Notes: a model not told the origin generated them from the sequence alone. DNA of 64,000 nucleotides from Membranihabitans marinus (GCF_021729155.1 NZ_JAJQYA010000009.1:62001-126000); one strand, 5' to 3'. Shown: positions 19,001-28,142, counted from the stretch's first letter. Translations and numbers: made by a program.

Positions 19001-19145
19001 AACGCTTAGTCCAATAAAGACCTTTAGTAGCCCCTAAAAAATCTAATAAGACCAAGGAATCACTTTGTCTATTGCAATCTTGAGCTAAGAGTGGTTGGAA
19101 AGAGATAAAAAAGAAGAATGAAATAAATATGACCAATTTATTCAT
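16086..19145 (-). CDS. Large leucine-rich-repeat surface protein with T9SS C-terminal sorting domain
   Basis: The ~1019-residue protein has a signal peptide (MNKLVIFISFFFFISFQPLLAQ). An LRR region (about 45-420, LxxLxLxxNxLxGxLP-type plant-like repeats) and an Ig-like segment (about 440-500) follow. Then come six or more ~60-70-residue repeats, each with a GCDSIV-type core (about 505-860), and a SprB-like repeat (GGLGGYSYQWETGDTTN). The C-terminus (about 945-1019, ending GMYWLHVTEKGTRFYQSEKLILY) looks like a type A T9SS signal. It is probably an adhesin or surface-binding protein. An in-frame ATG 36 codons upstream lacks a sensible N-terminus, so 19145 is preferred. Confidence 0.88.
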   Translation of the reverse strand: MNKLVIFISFFFFISFQPLLAQDCNRQSDSLVLLDFLGATKGLYWTKRWNINDPMSKWHGVKLNSEGCVEEINLPNNNLDGFLPALVLPRLKVLNLANNNLVGTLPNFTTNPDLERINLSSNFIRGSLPGFFINNDLIEINLSYNQFEGDLPDYSNKVNLKIINLTFNNISGSLFSLKSLINLEQLEFANNDISGDISDITLLTKLKRLLVENNKLTGEIGGFTQLIDIEYFNASKNQLTGSLPTILNKEELEVFDVSENQLTGSFSWPKNAPNLRVYDIANNQVQGSIYVEEFIELPKLEELILSYNQLSGQIPNLIFKELDYLLVDNNEFEGEIPTLENLLSLKQARFNNNKFKDISLSLDLFDHLEFLFLEYNYFTFVDVLPYSSYLGKTMFLQPQFNIPFQFDSFTISKGNNFTLELLTDENHSSTEFNWYHNGERINVNTNHTLLLSNANPSRAGKYSVRMSNFRTPGFILYSDTIDIDVTCPLVVDEEVVYLCPGQSFQYKGQTYSENSEIRDTVLSTDIRVCDSLYIISIREAEHDYTLVSEGHCPSDTVYFGPDSVILTRSGIYIDTFQNYAGCDSIVEFHLEIYTGGSFTIDKKLCQGDVFSFQGVDYDSDTTLMEFLQSVNGCDSTVIYNVSFHDPIITSVYYPLCNGDTIIIDDLPFYSNSYYVDTLQAVGGCDSIVQYTVQIFQNYQVTRDIVICGDGGYDFNGDILYESGKYIDTLNTLNGCDSIVTINLTVYPNYLIRDTVQLCFGDSILFNNAYLKTIGSYFADLTSVNGCDSMHYLTIERAHYLNIDREFTACLGDTIWFLDKPYTESGLYVDTVANIFSCDTVFHLDIYFSDLFLTDTIVRGSGSQDSTGSIEIVVAGGLGGYSYQWETGDTTNKIENQPIDTFAVLVTDSLGCHEQFRLEVPLNTFVRPSLILKNWIEVHPNVLNRNGGVPLTIKVIQDMHRPEMILYNALGYQVWRKEYPLLGSQEILYYQMPQLPAGMYWLHVTEKGTRFYQSEKLILY

Positions 19146-19730
19146 AAGAATATAATTATTAACATTGTACAAATTAAAACTAATACTTATATAGCAAAAA
19201 TCATTCCATATAGAGCATCCTCCATACAGATGAATATAACCAAGACACAACAAGATATAAAATATAGTTTCTCAATGCATTTTTACAATCGTTAATAATT
19301 CTGATTTATCACCGAAATCATTCATATCCGTTGTCTATAATAACCGTCTGCCTCCCCAAATTGAAAAAATATATCCTGTCCTACTTAGCTCCATACGTAA
19401 ACAAAAATTTTCACTTAAATATATTATTAAAGATTTGAAATACACAACCTTAGAGTGACATTCAAAAGGAATAATAAGTTCCGAATTAAAATTTCTATCC
19501 ATTCGTTCTATTTATATTGACATGAAGACGATAGGGGTGAATAGTAAAAACATTTTAAACACCATCATGTTATTGTAGACCGGAGACTAAAACCTGCATC
19601 CATCAATGATTCAACTACATTGTCCCTCGGAGTTATGTCCTATTTAATGTATAGGAGATCGATTGCTGAAAAAAAATATTGTAGTTTTGCACCGTCAATA
19701 AAAAGCATCGCAGTCCAGAAAAAATAAAGC
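19146..19730. other. Gene-free spacer between divergent genes
   Basis: This 585-bp AT-rich interval lies between the start of the LRR protein gene (minus) and the glycosyltransferase gene (plus). I see no reading frame with coding character, no hairpin terminator and no tRNA. Apart from a candidate -7 element near its right end (19682-19689), I recognise nothing in it. Confidence 0.5.
19663..19689 (+). promoter_or_regulatory. Candidate Bacteroidota promoter for the glycosyltransferase gene
   Basis: TTG at 19663-19665, a 16-base spacer and TAGTTTTG at 19682-19689 match the TTG / TAnnTTTG pattern. The element lies about 40 bases before the ATG at 19731. Confidence 0.4.
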
Positions 19731-20681
19731 ATGAAAATTAGTGGATTCTCCATGGGTAAAAACACCCATAAACTATATTACCCCATGAAAGAGGCGGTAT
19801 TATCAATTTTACCCATCGTTGATGAATATGTAATCGCTTTGGGAGACAGCGACGAAGACGATACAACCAGAGAAGAATTACTGGCCATAAATTCAGATAA
19901 AATCAAAATCATTGATACTGTTTGGGACATCGAGGCCTATCCATCTGGAATGGAACACGCCCATCAGACCGATATAGCGAAAGAAGCGTGTACGGGGGAC
20001 TGGCTGATCCATTTGCAAGCCGATGAAATCATCCACGAACAAGATCATCAAACCATTGTAGACAAATGCCAACAGCGACTAAACAATATGGAAGTTGAAG
20101 GTTTCTTGTTTCAATACCACCATTTCTACGGCGACTACAACCATCTTGCTCATCAACATGGTTGGTATCAAAACGAGATAAGGATAATCCGAAATGACAA
20201 GGATATTCATTCTTTTTGGTCGGCACAATCTTTTAGAAGAATTCCCAATTTTGATGGGGTTAGTTATAAGACCAAGGAAGGGACACATAAGCTAAAGGTA
20301 GAAAAGATAAATGCACATATCTACCACTACGGATGGGTTCGTCCCCCCAGACTAATGCAAAATAAATCGAGAGCATTTAACAGCAATCACAAAGGGAAGT
20401 CGGTGGCCAATGCAGAATACGACGCCAAACCACCGGTATTCGATTATGGCAACATGAGCCAGTACACCCCATTTACAGGGAGTCATCCCGCAGTAATGAC
20501 AGAGAGGATTAAGGAATTTGACTGGGCCGATGACTTGCATTTTGAAAAAAATTATCGTCCAAAACGCGAGAAGCTTAAGCACGAAAAGTTAAAATACAGA
20601 ATATTGACTGCCATTGAGCAAAACATTTTTCAAGGCAAACATTTATTTCCATATGCCAACTGGATCGAAATAAAACCCTAG
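19731..20681 (+). CDS. Glycosyltransferase family 2-like protein
   Basis: The 316-residue cytoplasmic protein opens with a GT-A-like fold: MKISGFSMGKNTHKLYYPMK, a VDEYVIALGDSDEDDT loop resembling the nucleotide-sugar site, then GDWLIHLQADEII, where the DxD-type metal motif is expected. The C-terminal part has HIYHYGWVRPP. Substrate is unknown; with an O-antigen-ligase-like gene and kdsD nearby, a role in surface glycan assembly is plausible. It stands alone between spacers of 585 and 63 bp. Confidence 0.75.
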   Translation: MKISGFSMGKNTHKLYYPMKEAVLSILPIVDEYVIALGDSDEDDTTREELLAINSDKIKIIDTVWDIEAYPSGMEHAHQTDIAKEACTGDWLIHLQADEIIHEQDHQTIVDKCQQRLNNMEVEGFLFQYHHFYGDYNHLAHQHGWYQNEIRIIRNDKDIHSFWSAQSFRRIPNFDGVSYKTKEGTHKLKVEKINAHIYHYGWVRPPRLMQNKSRAFNSNHKGKSVANAEYDAKPPVFDYGNMSQYTPFTGSHPAVMTERIKEFDWADDLHFEKNYRPKREKLKHEKLKYRILTAIEQNIFQGKHLFPYANWIEIKP

Positions 20682-20744
20682 AAAATTCTAATAGAACTTC
20701 ATCTAAAACAAAGCAAAACATAAAAAAATGTTTAATTTCCCTCT

Positions 20745-21839
20745 ATGGGAAATAAGAAAATATCTCTTGTATTAAGCGGTGGCGGCTTTAAGGGTGCGTT
20801 TCAAGTAGGAGCATTGGAATACTTGATGTACAATCCTGTTTTTATAGAGAATGAAGTCATTGATATAGATCATTTCGATATTATTTCAGGAGTTTCTGTA
20901 GGCAGTCTCAATGGTGCTATGTTGGCCACTGGACAATTTGAAGTACTCAAAGACATCTGGTTTAATCAAATTTTAAATCAGGGTTCCAAAGTGATTTATC
21001 ACTCCAAATACTTGGAACACGGTCTACCCAATACCGAAAAAATAATTGATGAATTAATTCCTGCCTTTGGGCTTTGGGACAAGATCCAACTCATTTTTTC
21101 GAAGAAAAAACAAGGGGAGTTTTTACAAAGAATTCAAGAAAACATTCTTGCTTTAGAGAGTTTCGCAGACAATAGTCCATTGCGATCCATTTTAGATCAA
21201 TACATTTCTCAAGACAAATTTGTAGATGTACAATATAAAATAGGCTTTGTATCGCTGAGGGATGGCAATTACAAATCGCTTGGCCAGGAGGAATTCCCCA
21301 ACGATGTAGAATTGCGTAAAGCCATATTAGCTTCCTCCACCATCCCAACAATATGGCCTCCTGTACCAGCTATTCGAACCCAAAAAGATGAATTTTATTT
21401 TGACAATGTAGACGGAGGTATTCGCAACGTAAGTCCTCTAAAGGACGTGATTGATGCCATCAATGCTCGCCCCAACGTAGGATCGGAGGAACACTATATC
21501 ATTGTAATCAATTGTAGCACTCAACATTTACCCGTTATTCCCGCCAATCCCAGTCTGGTAGAAATAGCTGTACGGTCAATGTTAGATATTACTTATTCCG
21601 AAATTTTCAAAAACGATTTAGAGCAATTTATATGGATCAACAATATGTTAAAAGCTCAAAATCTCCAACAGCTCAAGATAAAAAACAAGACTTATCGCCG
21701 TTTTAAAATTAAGATAATTCAACCGAGTTATTCTATTGGCGGCACATTGGACACCGATCCTCAAGTCATTTTAAAATGGCGTGAAATGGGTTATGAAATG
21801 GCGGAAAAAGAAACCAGCAGTACCGATTGGAATGCTTAA
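20745..21839 (+). CDS. Patatin-like phospholipase
   Basis: Patatins are Ser-Asp dyad lipid acyl hydrolases. This 364-residue protein shows the oxyanion loop SGGGFKGAFQVGAL (residues 11-24), the nucleophile elbow GVSVG with Ser51, and the catalytic Asp in DGGIRNVSP. It has no signal peptide, so it would act in the cytoplasm or at the inner face of the membrane. The ATG at 20745 places the first beta strand correctly. Single-gene unit. Confidence 0.92.
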   Translation: MGNKKISLVLSGGGFKGAFQVGALEYLMYNPVFIENEVIDIDHFDIISGVSVGSLNGAMLATGQFEVLKDIWFNQILNQGSKVIYHSKYLEHGLPNTEKIIDELIPAFGLWDKIQLIFSKKKQGEFLQRIQENILALESFADNSPLRSILDQYISQDKFVDVQYKIGFVSLRDGNYKSLGQEEFPNDVELRKAILASSTIPTIWPPVPAIRTQKDEFYFDNVDGGIRNVSPLKDVIDAINARPNVGSEEHYIIVINCSTQHLPVIPANPSLVEIAVRSMLDITYSEIFKNDLEQFIWINNMLKAQNLQQLKIKNKTYRRFKIKIIQPSYSIGGTLDTDPQVILKWREMGYEMAEKETSSTDWNA

Positions 21840-21886
21840 TATGAATTACATTTACGACATACTCTTGTGATATTAAACAACAACAT

Positions 21887-22408
21887 ATGAAAAATTTACA
21901 ATATCCCATAGGAAGATTTCAATTTCAACCCCAAGAAAAGCTTTCTAATTATTTACAGTCCTTGACTTCATTGCCCAATAGCATAAAAAACATTATTAAT
22001 GACTTTACAGAAGATGATTGGGCTATAACTTACCGTCCCGGAGGATGGAATGGTCGACAACTCGTCCATCATATAGCCGACAGTCATATGAACTCTTTTA
22101 TCCGATTCAAGCTGGCTCTTACCGAAGAAAGACCCACTATCCGCCCCTATTATGAAGATCGCTGGGCATTGTTGGCCGATGTGAGCGCTGTCCACCCTAT
22201 GGAATCTCTTCAGATTTTAACGGCATTACACAATCGCTGGACCATTCTTATCGAATCACTATCCCCAGAAGATCTTAATAAATCATTTTATCACCCGGGT
22301 GATGAAAAATGGGTTACGCTATTGGAAAACACGGCTTTTTATGCATGGCATTGCGATCACCACTTAGCCCATCTAAAACTGATTGACGATAAAAGAAAGA
22401 ATCAATAG
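21887..22408 (+). CDS. DinB/YfiT-family metal-dependent protein, putative bacillithiol S-transferase
   Basis: The 173 residues match the YfiT branch of the DinB fold: YPIGRFQFQP at the start, WAITYRPGGWNGRQLVHHIADSHMNSFIRFKLALTE, EDRWA, and C-terminal HCDHHLAHL. The conserved histidines (HHIADSH and HCDHHLAH) form the metal site. Relatives (BstA) transfer bacillithiol to toxins. bshA at 36987 shows that this organism is likely to make bacillithiol, which supports the assignment indirectly. Confidence 0.85.
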   Translation: MKNLQYPIGRFQFQPQEKLSNYLQSLTSLPNSIKNIINDFTEDDWAITYRPGGWNGRQLVHHIADSHMNSFIRFKLALTEERPTIRPYYEDRWALLADVSAVHPMESLQILTALHNRWTILIESLSPEDLNKSFYHPGDEKWVTLLENTAFYAWHCDHHLAHLKLIDDKRKNQ

Positions 22409-22451
22409 AATCGGATTTTCCGTCTTAAGAATACTATTATCTAACCTTGAT

Positions 22452-22877
22452 CTACAGATCCAAGATTTGCATTACAGCCCATTTATAGCCCTTAAGCCCC
22501 ATACCGATGACTATGCCATCGCAGACTGAGCTAAGGTAGGAATGGTGTCTAAAGCTTTCTCTTTTATGAATATTGCTAATATGTACCTCCATTTTGGGGA
22601 TTTCCATATTGGCCAATGCATCGTGTATGGCTACTGAGGTATGAGTATACGCTCCCGCATTGATCACTAATCCATCCATGTCGGCTGCGGACTCCTGTAT
22701 TTTATCGATTATAGCCCCTTCACTATTGGATTGAAAATAATGGAGGATGGCTGATTCTGAAAAAATAGTTTCCAATTCACTAAAATACGAGGCAAAGGTA
22801 GTGCTGCCATATATATGAGGCTGTCTCGTGCCCAATAAATTGAGATTTGGGCCATTGATGATTAAGATATTTTTCAA
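22452..22877 (-). CDS. aroQ: 3-dehydroquinate dehydratase type II
   Basis: AroQ dehydrates 3-dehydroquinate to 3-dehydroshikimate in the shikimate pathway. The 141 residues hold INGPNLNLLGTRQPHIYGS (catalytic Tyr in IYG), VINAGAYTHTSVAIHDAL, VHISNIHKRESFRHHS and GVVIGMG-like GIVIGMGLKGY, all diagnostic of the small dodecameric type II enzyme. It sits 15 bases downstream of recQ on the same strand, so the two are probably co-transcribed, an order with no obvious functional logic. Confidence 0.95.
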   Translation of the reverse strand: MKNILIINGPNLNLLGTRQPHIYGSTTFASYFSELETIFSESAILHYFQSNSEGAIIDKIQESAADMDGLVINAGAYTHTSVAIHDALANMEIPKMEVHISNIHKRESFRHHSYLSSVCDGIVIGMGLKGYKWAVMQILDL

Positions 22878-22892
22878 ATCTTCCTTGATTTA

Positions 22893-25094
22893 TTAATTTG
22901 CTAGTTCAGATAAAAATTTAATTCGTACCAATCTTATTTCATTCGCATTGATATCCTCTTCTTCCAACTCCCCCACTGCTAACTCAATAGAATCTGACTC
23001 GGATTCCAAGAAATAATCATAGATATCTTCAATGACGTATTCGTCAATATTTTCTTCGATATAATAATCTATGTTAACCTTTGTACCGGAAAACACGATC
23101 ATCTCCAATTCCTCCAACAACTCATTGTATTCCATATTATTGGCTGAGGCTAAATCTTCCAAATCCATCTGCTTATCAATGCCTTGAATAATGGCTACCT
23201 TGGCTTTGGACTTATTGGCCATGGTTTTAATTACAAAGCCGTCAGGTCGAATGATATCGTTTTCTTCAACATAGTCGTTGATCAATTCCAGAAAAGGTTT
23301 GGCATATTTTTGGGCTTTTCCCATGCTCACCCCTGAAATTTTAGTCATATCCTCCATAGTCAATGGATACTGAGTAGCCATATCTTCTAAAGAATTCTCC
23401 TGAAACATCACGTACTTTGGTACTTTTTTTCTCTTGGACTGACTATCGCGCAATTGACACAACATCTTAAACAGAGTATCATCTAATGCTCCTGCTCTAC
23501 TGCTGGCATAATCCACTTCATTTTCCTCCATGGTCTCATAGCTGCGATTGATACCCAACTTGATCTCATGAGGCTTTTTGATAAAAGCCCTGCCTTCGTC
23601 CGTCAATTTCAACACCCCATAAGTCTCTATATCTTTGACGATAAATTTCTTAAGAATGCCCTGTCTAAACATGGTATTCCAAAAATCTTTACCTTTTGCT
23701 TTGCCTTTGCCAAACCACTTGTGCTCATCCAATGAAAAACTTTTCAAAGTCTCATTTTCTTCCCCCATAATAAAGGTCACCAACATTTTGGCGGTATAGT
23801 TTTCCTTAAGAGAATCTATTACACTGAGTCCGTGTTTCATCTCCTTGGACACCTCTATTTTTTCTGCGGGATACCGGCAATTATCACACATTTTGTTGCA
23901 TTTGTCTTCGGAATAGCCTTCTCCAAAATAATTCAACAAAAATTCTCTTCTACACTCAGCGGTTTCGGCATAATCCATGACTTCCTCCAACAATACCGTC
24001 CCCATTTCTCTTTCGGCCACGGGTTTGTCCCTTAAGAACTTCTCTAGTTTCATTAGATCTTTGGGGGCATAAAATGCCAAGCAATTGCCCTCTAGACCAT
24101 CTCTACCTGCACGTCCTGTTTCTTGATAGTAGTTTTCAATACTTTTGGGCATATCGTAGTGAATTACAAAACGCACATCGGGCTTGTCGATTCCCATACC
24201 AAAAGCTATGGTGGCACAGATGACTTTGACGTCTTCCATTAGGAAGGCATCCTGAGTTTTGGCTCTAGTAGTGGCATCTAATCCAGCGTGATAAGGAGCT
24301 GCATTAATATTGTTCATCTTCAGGGTTTCTGCCAATTCTTCCGTAGTCTTCCTGTTTTGAACATAGATAATCCCCGAAGGACTGCCCATGTTTTGAATAT
24401 ATTGAATGACTTCCTTCATGGTATTCTGCTTATTGAGCTTAGGCCGAATATCATAATAGAGGTTTGTCCTATTGAAGGACGACATATATTTATTGAAATC
24501 TTTTAAGTGAAGATTTTTGATTATATCGCTTTGCACCTTGGGTGTGGCGGTAGCAGTCAAGGCAATTAAAGGGATTTCGTCTCCTATGGCATCTACCATA
24601 AATTTGATCTTTCGATATTCAGGTCGAAAATCATGGCCCCATTCTGAAATACAATGCGCTTCATCGACAGCAACCAATGAAATCTTAACAGAACTAAAGA
24701 AATGCAAATACTCCTCTTTAGTCAAGGTCTCCGGTGCTACATATAATATTTTGGTATCTCCATTTAATAAATCTTCCATCACTTGCTTGATCTGAGTCTT
24801 GTTCAAGGATGAATTCAAGAAATGAGCTATTTTATCCGACTGACTGTAACCCCGAATTAAATCCACCTGATTCTTCATTAAAGCGATCAAAGGGGATATG
24901 ATGATAGCCGTACCTTCTAATAGAATAGCAGGCAACTGATAACACAATGACTTTCCTCCGCCGGTTGGCATAATAACAAAAGTGTCCTTACCTCCCAAAA
25001 CACTCCTAATTATAGACTCTTGCGGTCCTTTAAATTGGTCAAATCCAAAATATTGCTGAAGTGCATTCTGCAATGTTTTTTCTTTTGATTCCAT
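22893..25094 (-). CDS. recQ: ATP-dependent DNA helicase RecQ
   Basis: RecQ unwinds DNA 3'-5' in recombination and fork repair. The 733 residues contain Walker A (TGGGKS, residues 44-49), DEAH (VDEAHCISEWGHDFRP), motif VI (QETGRAGRDG), the zinc-binding cysteines (CRREFLLNYFGE then CNKMCDNC), a winged helix and an HRDC-like domain (SLEDMATQYPLTMEDMTKISGVS). A very acidic C-terminal extension of about 100 residues follows (ending ANEIRLVRIKFLSELAN), common in Bacteroidota RecQ. It is divergent from kdsD across a 98-bp spacer. Confidence 0.95.
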   Translation of the reverse strand: MESKEKTLQNALQQYFGFDQFKGPQESIIRSVLGGKDTFVIMPTGGGKSLCYQLPAILLEGTAIIISPLIALMKNQVDLIRGYSQSDKIAHFLNSSLNKTQIKQVMEDLLNGDTKILYVAPETLTKEEYLHFFSSVKISLVAVDEAHCISEWGHDFRPEYRKIKFMVDAIGDEIPLIALTATATPKVQSDIIKNLHLKDFNKYMSSFNRTNLYYDIRPKLNKQNTMKEVIQYIQNMGSPSGIIYVQNRKTTEELAETLKMNNINAAPYHAGLDATTRAKTQDAFLMEDVKVICATIAFGMGIDKPDVRFVIHYDMPKSIENYYQETGRAGRDGLEGNCLAFYAPKDLMKLEKFLRDKPVAEREMGTVLLEEVMDYAETAECRREFLLNYFGEGYSEDKCNKMCDNCRYPAEKIEVSKEMKHGLSVIDSLKENYTAKMLVTFIMGEENETLKSFSLDEHKWFGKGKAKGKDFWNTMFRQGILKKFIVKDIETYGVLKLTDEGRAFIKKPHEIKLGINRSYETMEENEVDYASSRAGALDDTLFKMLCQLRDSQSKRKKVPKYVMFQENSLEDMATQYPLTMEDMTKISGVSMGKAQKYAKPFLELINDYVEENDIIRPDGFVIKTMANKSKAKVAIIQGIDKQMDLEDLASANNMEYNELLEELEMIVFSGTKVNIDYYIEENIDEYVIEDIYDYFLESESDSIELAVGELEEEDINANEIRLVRIKFLSELAN

Positions 25095-25128
25095 AATTGA
25101 TATTTTATGACACCTAATTGATTTCGTT

Positions 25129-25136
25129 TACCTTTG
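25129..25136 (+). promoter_or_regulatory. Candidate -7 element (TACCTTTG) upstream of kdsD
   Basis: TACCTTTG matches TAnnTTTG and lies 56 bases before the kdsD ATG in the recQ-kdsD divergent spacer. A TTG -33 element at standard spacing is not evident. Confidence 0.3.
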
Positions 25137-25192
25137 TTGGGGTTGTCTCAATTAATTTATTTAATTTTCTTGAAAAATTATAACAAAAGTGA

Positions 25193-26194
25193 ATGATTGT
25201 ATTTAAATCCATCCTAAATATAGCAATAGACACTTTAAAAAAGGAAAAAAAAACGATTGAAGATCTTATCCCCTTCATCGAAGGCCCTTTTGAAGAGGCC
25301 GTTAAAGCCATCTATTATACTAAAGGTAAGCTAATTATTACAGGAATTGGGAAAAGTGCAATAATTGGTAAAAAAATAGTTGCCACTTTAAATTCTACTG
25401 GAACAATTGCTACTTTTTTACACTCTGCAGACGCAATTCATGGAGATCTGGGCATCATACATCCCGATGACACAGTACTTTGCATATCAAAAAGCGGAAA
25501 TTCACCGGAAATACAAACTTTAATACCGATACTAAATAAATTTGGCAATACTCTAATTGGAATGACGGCTAATCCATCATCGATTTTAGCTAAAAACAGC
25601 CAATATTTAATTTATACTCCAGTGAGTGAAGAAGCCGATAAAAACAATTTAGCTCCAACTTGCAGTACCATAGCTCAAATGGCCATGGGAGATGCTGTAG
25701 CCATGTGTCTGGCCGAACTCAATCAATTTGATAGAGATAAATTCGCCAAATTTCACCCCGGAGGGCAGTTGGGCAAGGAACTACTGACTAGAGTAAAGCA
25801 TTTAATGATATATCACGATGTTCCAAAGGTTTATCCTTCAGACAATATTGAAAAAGCAATCTTGGAGATGACGGCCAAACGACTGGGAGCCACTGCAGTA
25901 TTGAACGACAATGACGACATCATCGGCATAATAACCGATGGAGATTTGAGAAGAATGTTAATGCAGCCAGATTTTAGCCTCAAAAAATCAGTAGTAGAGG
26001 TCATGAGTCAAAACCCTATATGTATCACTGAAGATGAGATGGCGACCCAAGCCCTAAAACTGATGCAAGAAAAGAGTATCACTCAATTAATAGTATTGGA
26101 AAAAAACCAATACAAAGGTATGATCCACTTACACGATTTAATTAAAGAAGGATTTTTAAACCAAAACAAATATGATATTTCCGATCGGCGATGA
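25193..26194 (+). CDS. kdsD: Arabinose-5-phosphate isomerase KdsD/KpsF
   Basis: The enzyme makes arabinose 5-phosphate from ribulose 5-phosphate, the first step to Kdo of LPS. An SIS domain (about 30-170: IITGIGKSAIIGKKIVATLNSTG, FLHSADAIHGDLG, SKSGNSPE, CSTIAQMAMGDA) is followed by HPGGQLG and two CBS domains (about 208-325). Length is normal. It overlaps the rhomboid gene by 23 bases. LPS context fits lptB and the O-antigen-ligase-like gene in the window. Confidence 0.93.
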   Translation: MIVFKSILNIAIDTLKKEKKTIEDLIPFIEGPFEEAVKAIYYTKGKLIITGIGKSAIIGKKIVATLNSTGTIATFLHSADAIHGDLGIIHPDDTVLCISKSGNSPEIQTLIPILNKFGNTLIGMTANPSSILAKNSQYLIYTPVSEEADKNNLAPTCSTIAQMAMGDAVAMCLAELNQFDRDKFAKFHPGGQLGKELLTRVKHLMIYHDVPKVYPSDNIEKAILEMTAKRLGATAVLNDNDDIIGIITDGDLRRMLMQPDFSLKKSVVEVMSQNPICITEDEMATQALKLMQEKSITQLIVLEKNQYKGMIHLHDLIKEGFLNQNKYDISDRR

Positions 26195-26882
26195 CAATAT
26201 TCACGGTGGAGCTAAACCATTTATGACATATTTATTTTTAGGAATAAATTTTCTAATATTTATTTATGAATACAGTTTAAATGAAGTTCAATTACAAGAA
26301 TTCTTTAATGTCTATGGCACCATTCCTAGTCAAGCCATGAGAGGAGAGAATTTATACAGCCTACTGACCAATATGTTTTTACATGGGGGTATGGCTCACT
26401 TGGCCGGAAATATGTTGTTTTTGTGGATTTTCGCTGACAATGTCGAAGCCGTTATGGGATCGCTATCTTTCACTCTGTTTTATATAGTAGGCGGAATTGT
26501 GGCTTCACTGACCCATATTTGGATGAATATGGACAGCTTTATACCCAGTCTAGGTGCCAGTGGAGCTATCTCTGCTGTTTTGGGCACTTATTTAGTACTA
26601 TTTCCCAGATCGCGTATAAAAATGATCTTTATTATTTTCTTTATGACCTTCTACATATCTGCCTTATTTTTTATTGGATATTGGTTTTTACAACAGTTTT
26701 TGTCGGTATATTCTGAGCAAGGTGATATGGGAGCGGCCTCTCAAGGCGTAGCTTGGTGGGCACATATAGGTGGATTTATATATGGAATTATCGTAGGATT
26801 GTTTTATAGAAAAAAAGCATCGAAATTTGAATTTGAACGCGAGTATCAGGCGCGATCTAGTAATCCGTGGAGAATACAGTAA
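26172..26882 (+). CDS. Rhomboid-family intramembrane serine protease
   Basis: The 236-residue membrane protein has about six hydrophobic helices. Ser130 in GASGAIS and His198 in WWAHIGG form the rhomboid catalytic dyad; the HGGMAHLAGNMLFLW motif (H71...N80) in helix 2 is also diagnostic. It would cleave transmembrane helices of unknown client proteins. The start lies inside kdsD (23-base overlap) and its end overlaps the opposing O-antigen-ligase gene by 26 bases. Confidence 0.92.
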   Translation: MIFPIGDDNIHGGAKPFMTYLFLGINFLIFIYEYSLNEVQLQEFFNVYGTIPSQAMRGENLYSLLTNMFLHGGMAHLAGNMLFLWIFADNVEAVMGSLSFTLFYIVGGIVASLTHIWMNMDSFIPSLGASGAISAVLGTYLVLFPRSRIKMIFIIFFMTFYISALFFIGYWFLQQFLSVYSEQGDMGAASQGVAWWAHIGGFIYGIIVGLFYRKKASKFEFEREYQARSSNPWRIQ

Positions 26883-28053
26883 ATAATACAAATAGGGTTT
26901 CACCCACATAGACTTGCAAGGTATTTTCAACCAAACAACTCACCATGATCATCCAAAACACCGTCCATTCCATCGCTTTTTTTCGTTGACGCTGACCGAT
27001 GATATACAAAGCATAGAGGGCTATACCTAAACCTATGAAACCACTTCCTGCCCACCAGGTAATAAACATATTGTGGATGACCTTGGATAACACTATATTG
27101 TCTTGGATTTGAAATTTCAAAGTCATTTCATCTAAAACATCGCCCAACCCTATGCCGAAGATGGGATGTTCTTGCCCTATCTCAATGCCCATGGCCATGG
27201 TTTTAAACCTAACCGCATCCGAATAATAATTCCATGCAAATCCATCCATATTTTGAATATCTTCTATCCAATATTGCCATTTGGCCTGCAGAAATGGAAA
27301 ATAAATCATAGATATTCCAACAGCCAAAATTAGGGATAGCATGACCGTCAGTCTATTCGAACGCCAATGCTCCCACTGCCTCCACAGATAAATAACTAAA
27401 CCAAAATAACCTATGACAATTCCCGACCTCACTGCGATAAAATGCAATTCGAGAAATACCACAACGGCGGCCAATCCATATATCCAAGGCCGAATAGTAG
27501 AATCCTTCCCTGTCATCCATTGATGGATAGACCATATAGCAGTTACCGCAATAATCAGGCTGGTCCTGATATGATTGTTGGGCAAGGCAAGAGAACCACC
27601 AGACTTTATAAGTTCAATGATCTCCTCGTTTTTAAATATAAAGAGCCCCACAATATACAATGCTAAAGTAAGGCTCGCCCACAAAAACTGATGAAAGACA
27701 AGATTTCTATTTCTCGATAAAAGCAATTTATTTTGACCGTAGGAAATAGGATAGACCAATAATGGCATACTCACATTGATTAAGTGAATCCAATGACCGG
27801 TATTATGAGTCCAAAATCCAGATACCACCACCAAGGCCAACAACATAAAATAGGGATGATATTTACTGCCTTCAACGGTTTCGGAAGGACTGGATACCTT
27901 TATTATGATACCGACTGCCAATAGGGCTACAATGATGGACAAGGCGGCCTTAGAAAAAACCATAGCCCAAGGAGTCAATACCCACATCGACAAAACCATG
28001 AAATCCAACTTTTGTCGGAGGGCATGCTGTTTCCCTTTCTCCATTACAATCAA
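26857..28053 (-). CDS. O-antigen ligase-like polytopic membrane protein
   Basis: The 398-residue protein has about ten or more predicted membrane helices and a large loop containing GQEHPIFGIGLGDVLDEM and IHNMFITWWAGSGFIGLG, the typical Wzy_C/O-antigen ligase motif. It would polymerise or attach surface polysaccharide to lipid A-core. Whether it is WaaL or Wzy cannot be told from sequence alone. Start: ATG 28053 or ATG 28044 (MEKGKQ). A promoter-like motif lies 34 bases upstream on this strand. Confidence 0.83.
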   Translation of the reverse strand: MIVMEKGKQHALRQKLDFMVLSMWVLTPWAMVFSKAALSIIVALLAVGIIIKVSSPSETVEGSKYHPYFMLLALVVVSGFWTHNTGHWIHLINVSMPLLVYPISYGQNKLLLSRNRNLVFHQFLWASLTLALYIVGLFIFKNEEIIELIKSGGSLALPNNHIRTSLIIAVTAIWSIHQWMTGKDSTIRPWIYGLAAVVVFLELHFIAVRSGIVIGYFGLVIYLWRQWEHWRSNRLTVMLSLILAVGISMIYFPFLQAKWQYWIEDIQNMDGFAWNYYSDAVRFKTMAMGIEIGQEHPIFGIGLGDVLDEMTLKFQIQDNIVLSKVIHNMFITWWAGSGFIGLGIALYALYIIGQRQRKKAMEWTVFWMIMVSCLVENTLQVYVGETLFVLFTVFSTDY

Positions 28054-28086
28054 TTAATTTTTCTCACTAATCCACGGTTAGATACA

Positions 28087-28117
28087 CAAAATTATAAATA
28101 CCTAGGATTAATTTCAA
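28087..28117 (-). promoter_or_regulatory. Candidate promoter of the O-antigen-ligase-like gene
   Basis: On the minus strand TTG (28117-28115), a 20-base spacer and TAATTTTG (28094-28087) match the TTG / TAnnTTTG pattern, giving a start just upstream of the ATG at 28053. Confidence 0.4.
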
Positions 28118-28142
28118 GTTGATAAATCATCAATCTCTTTCA

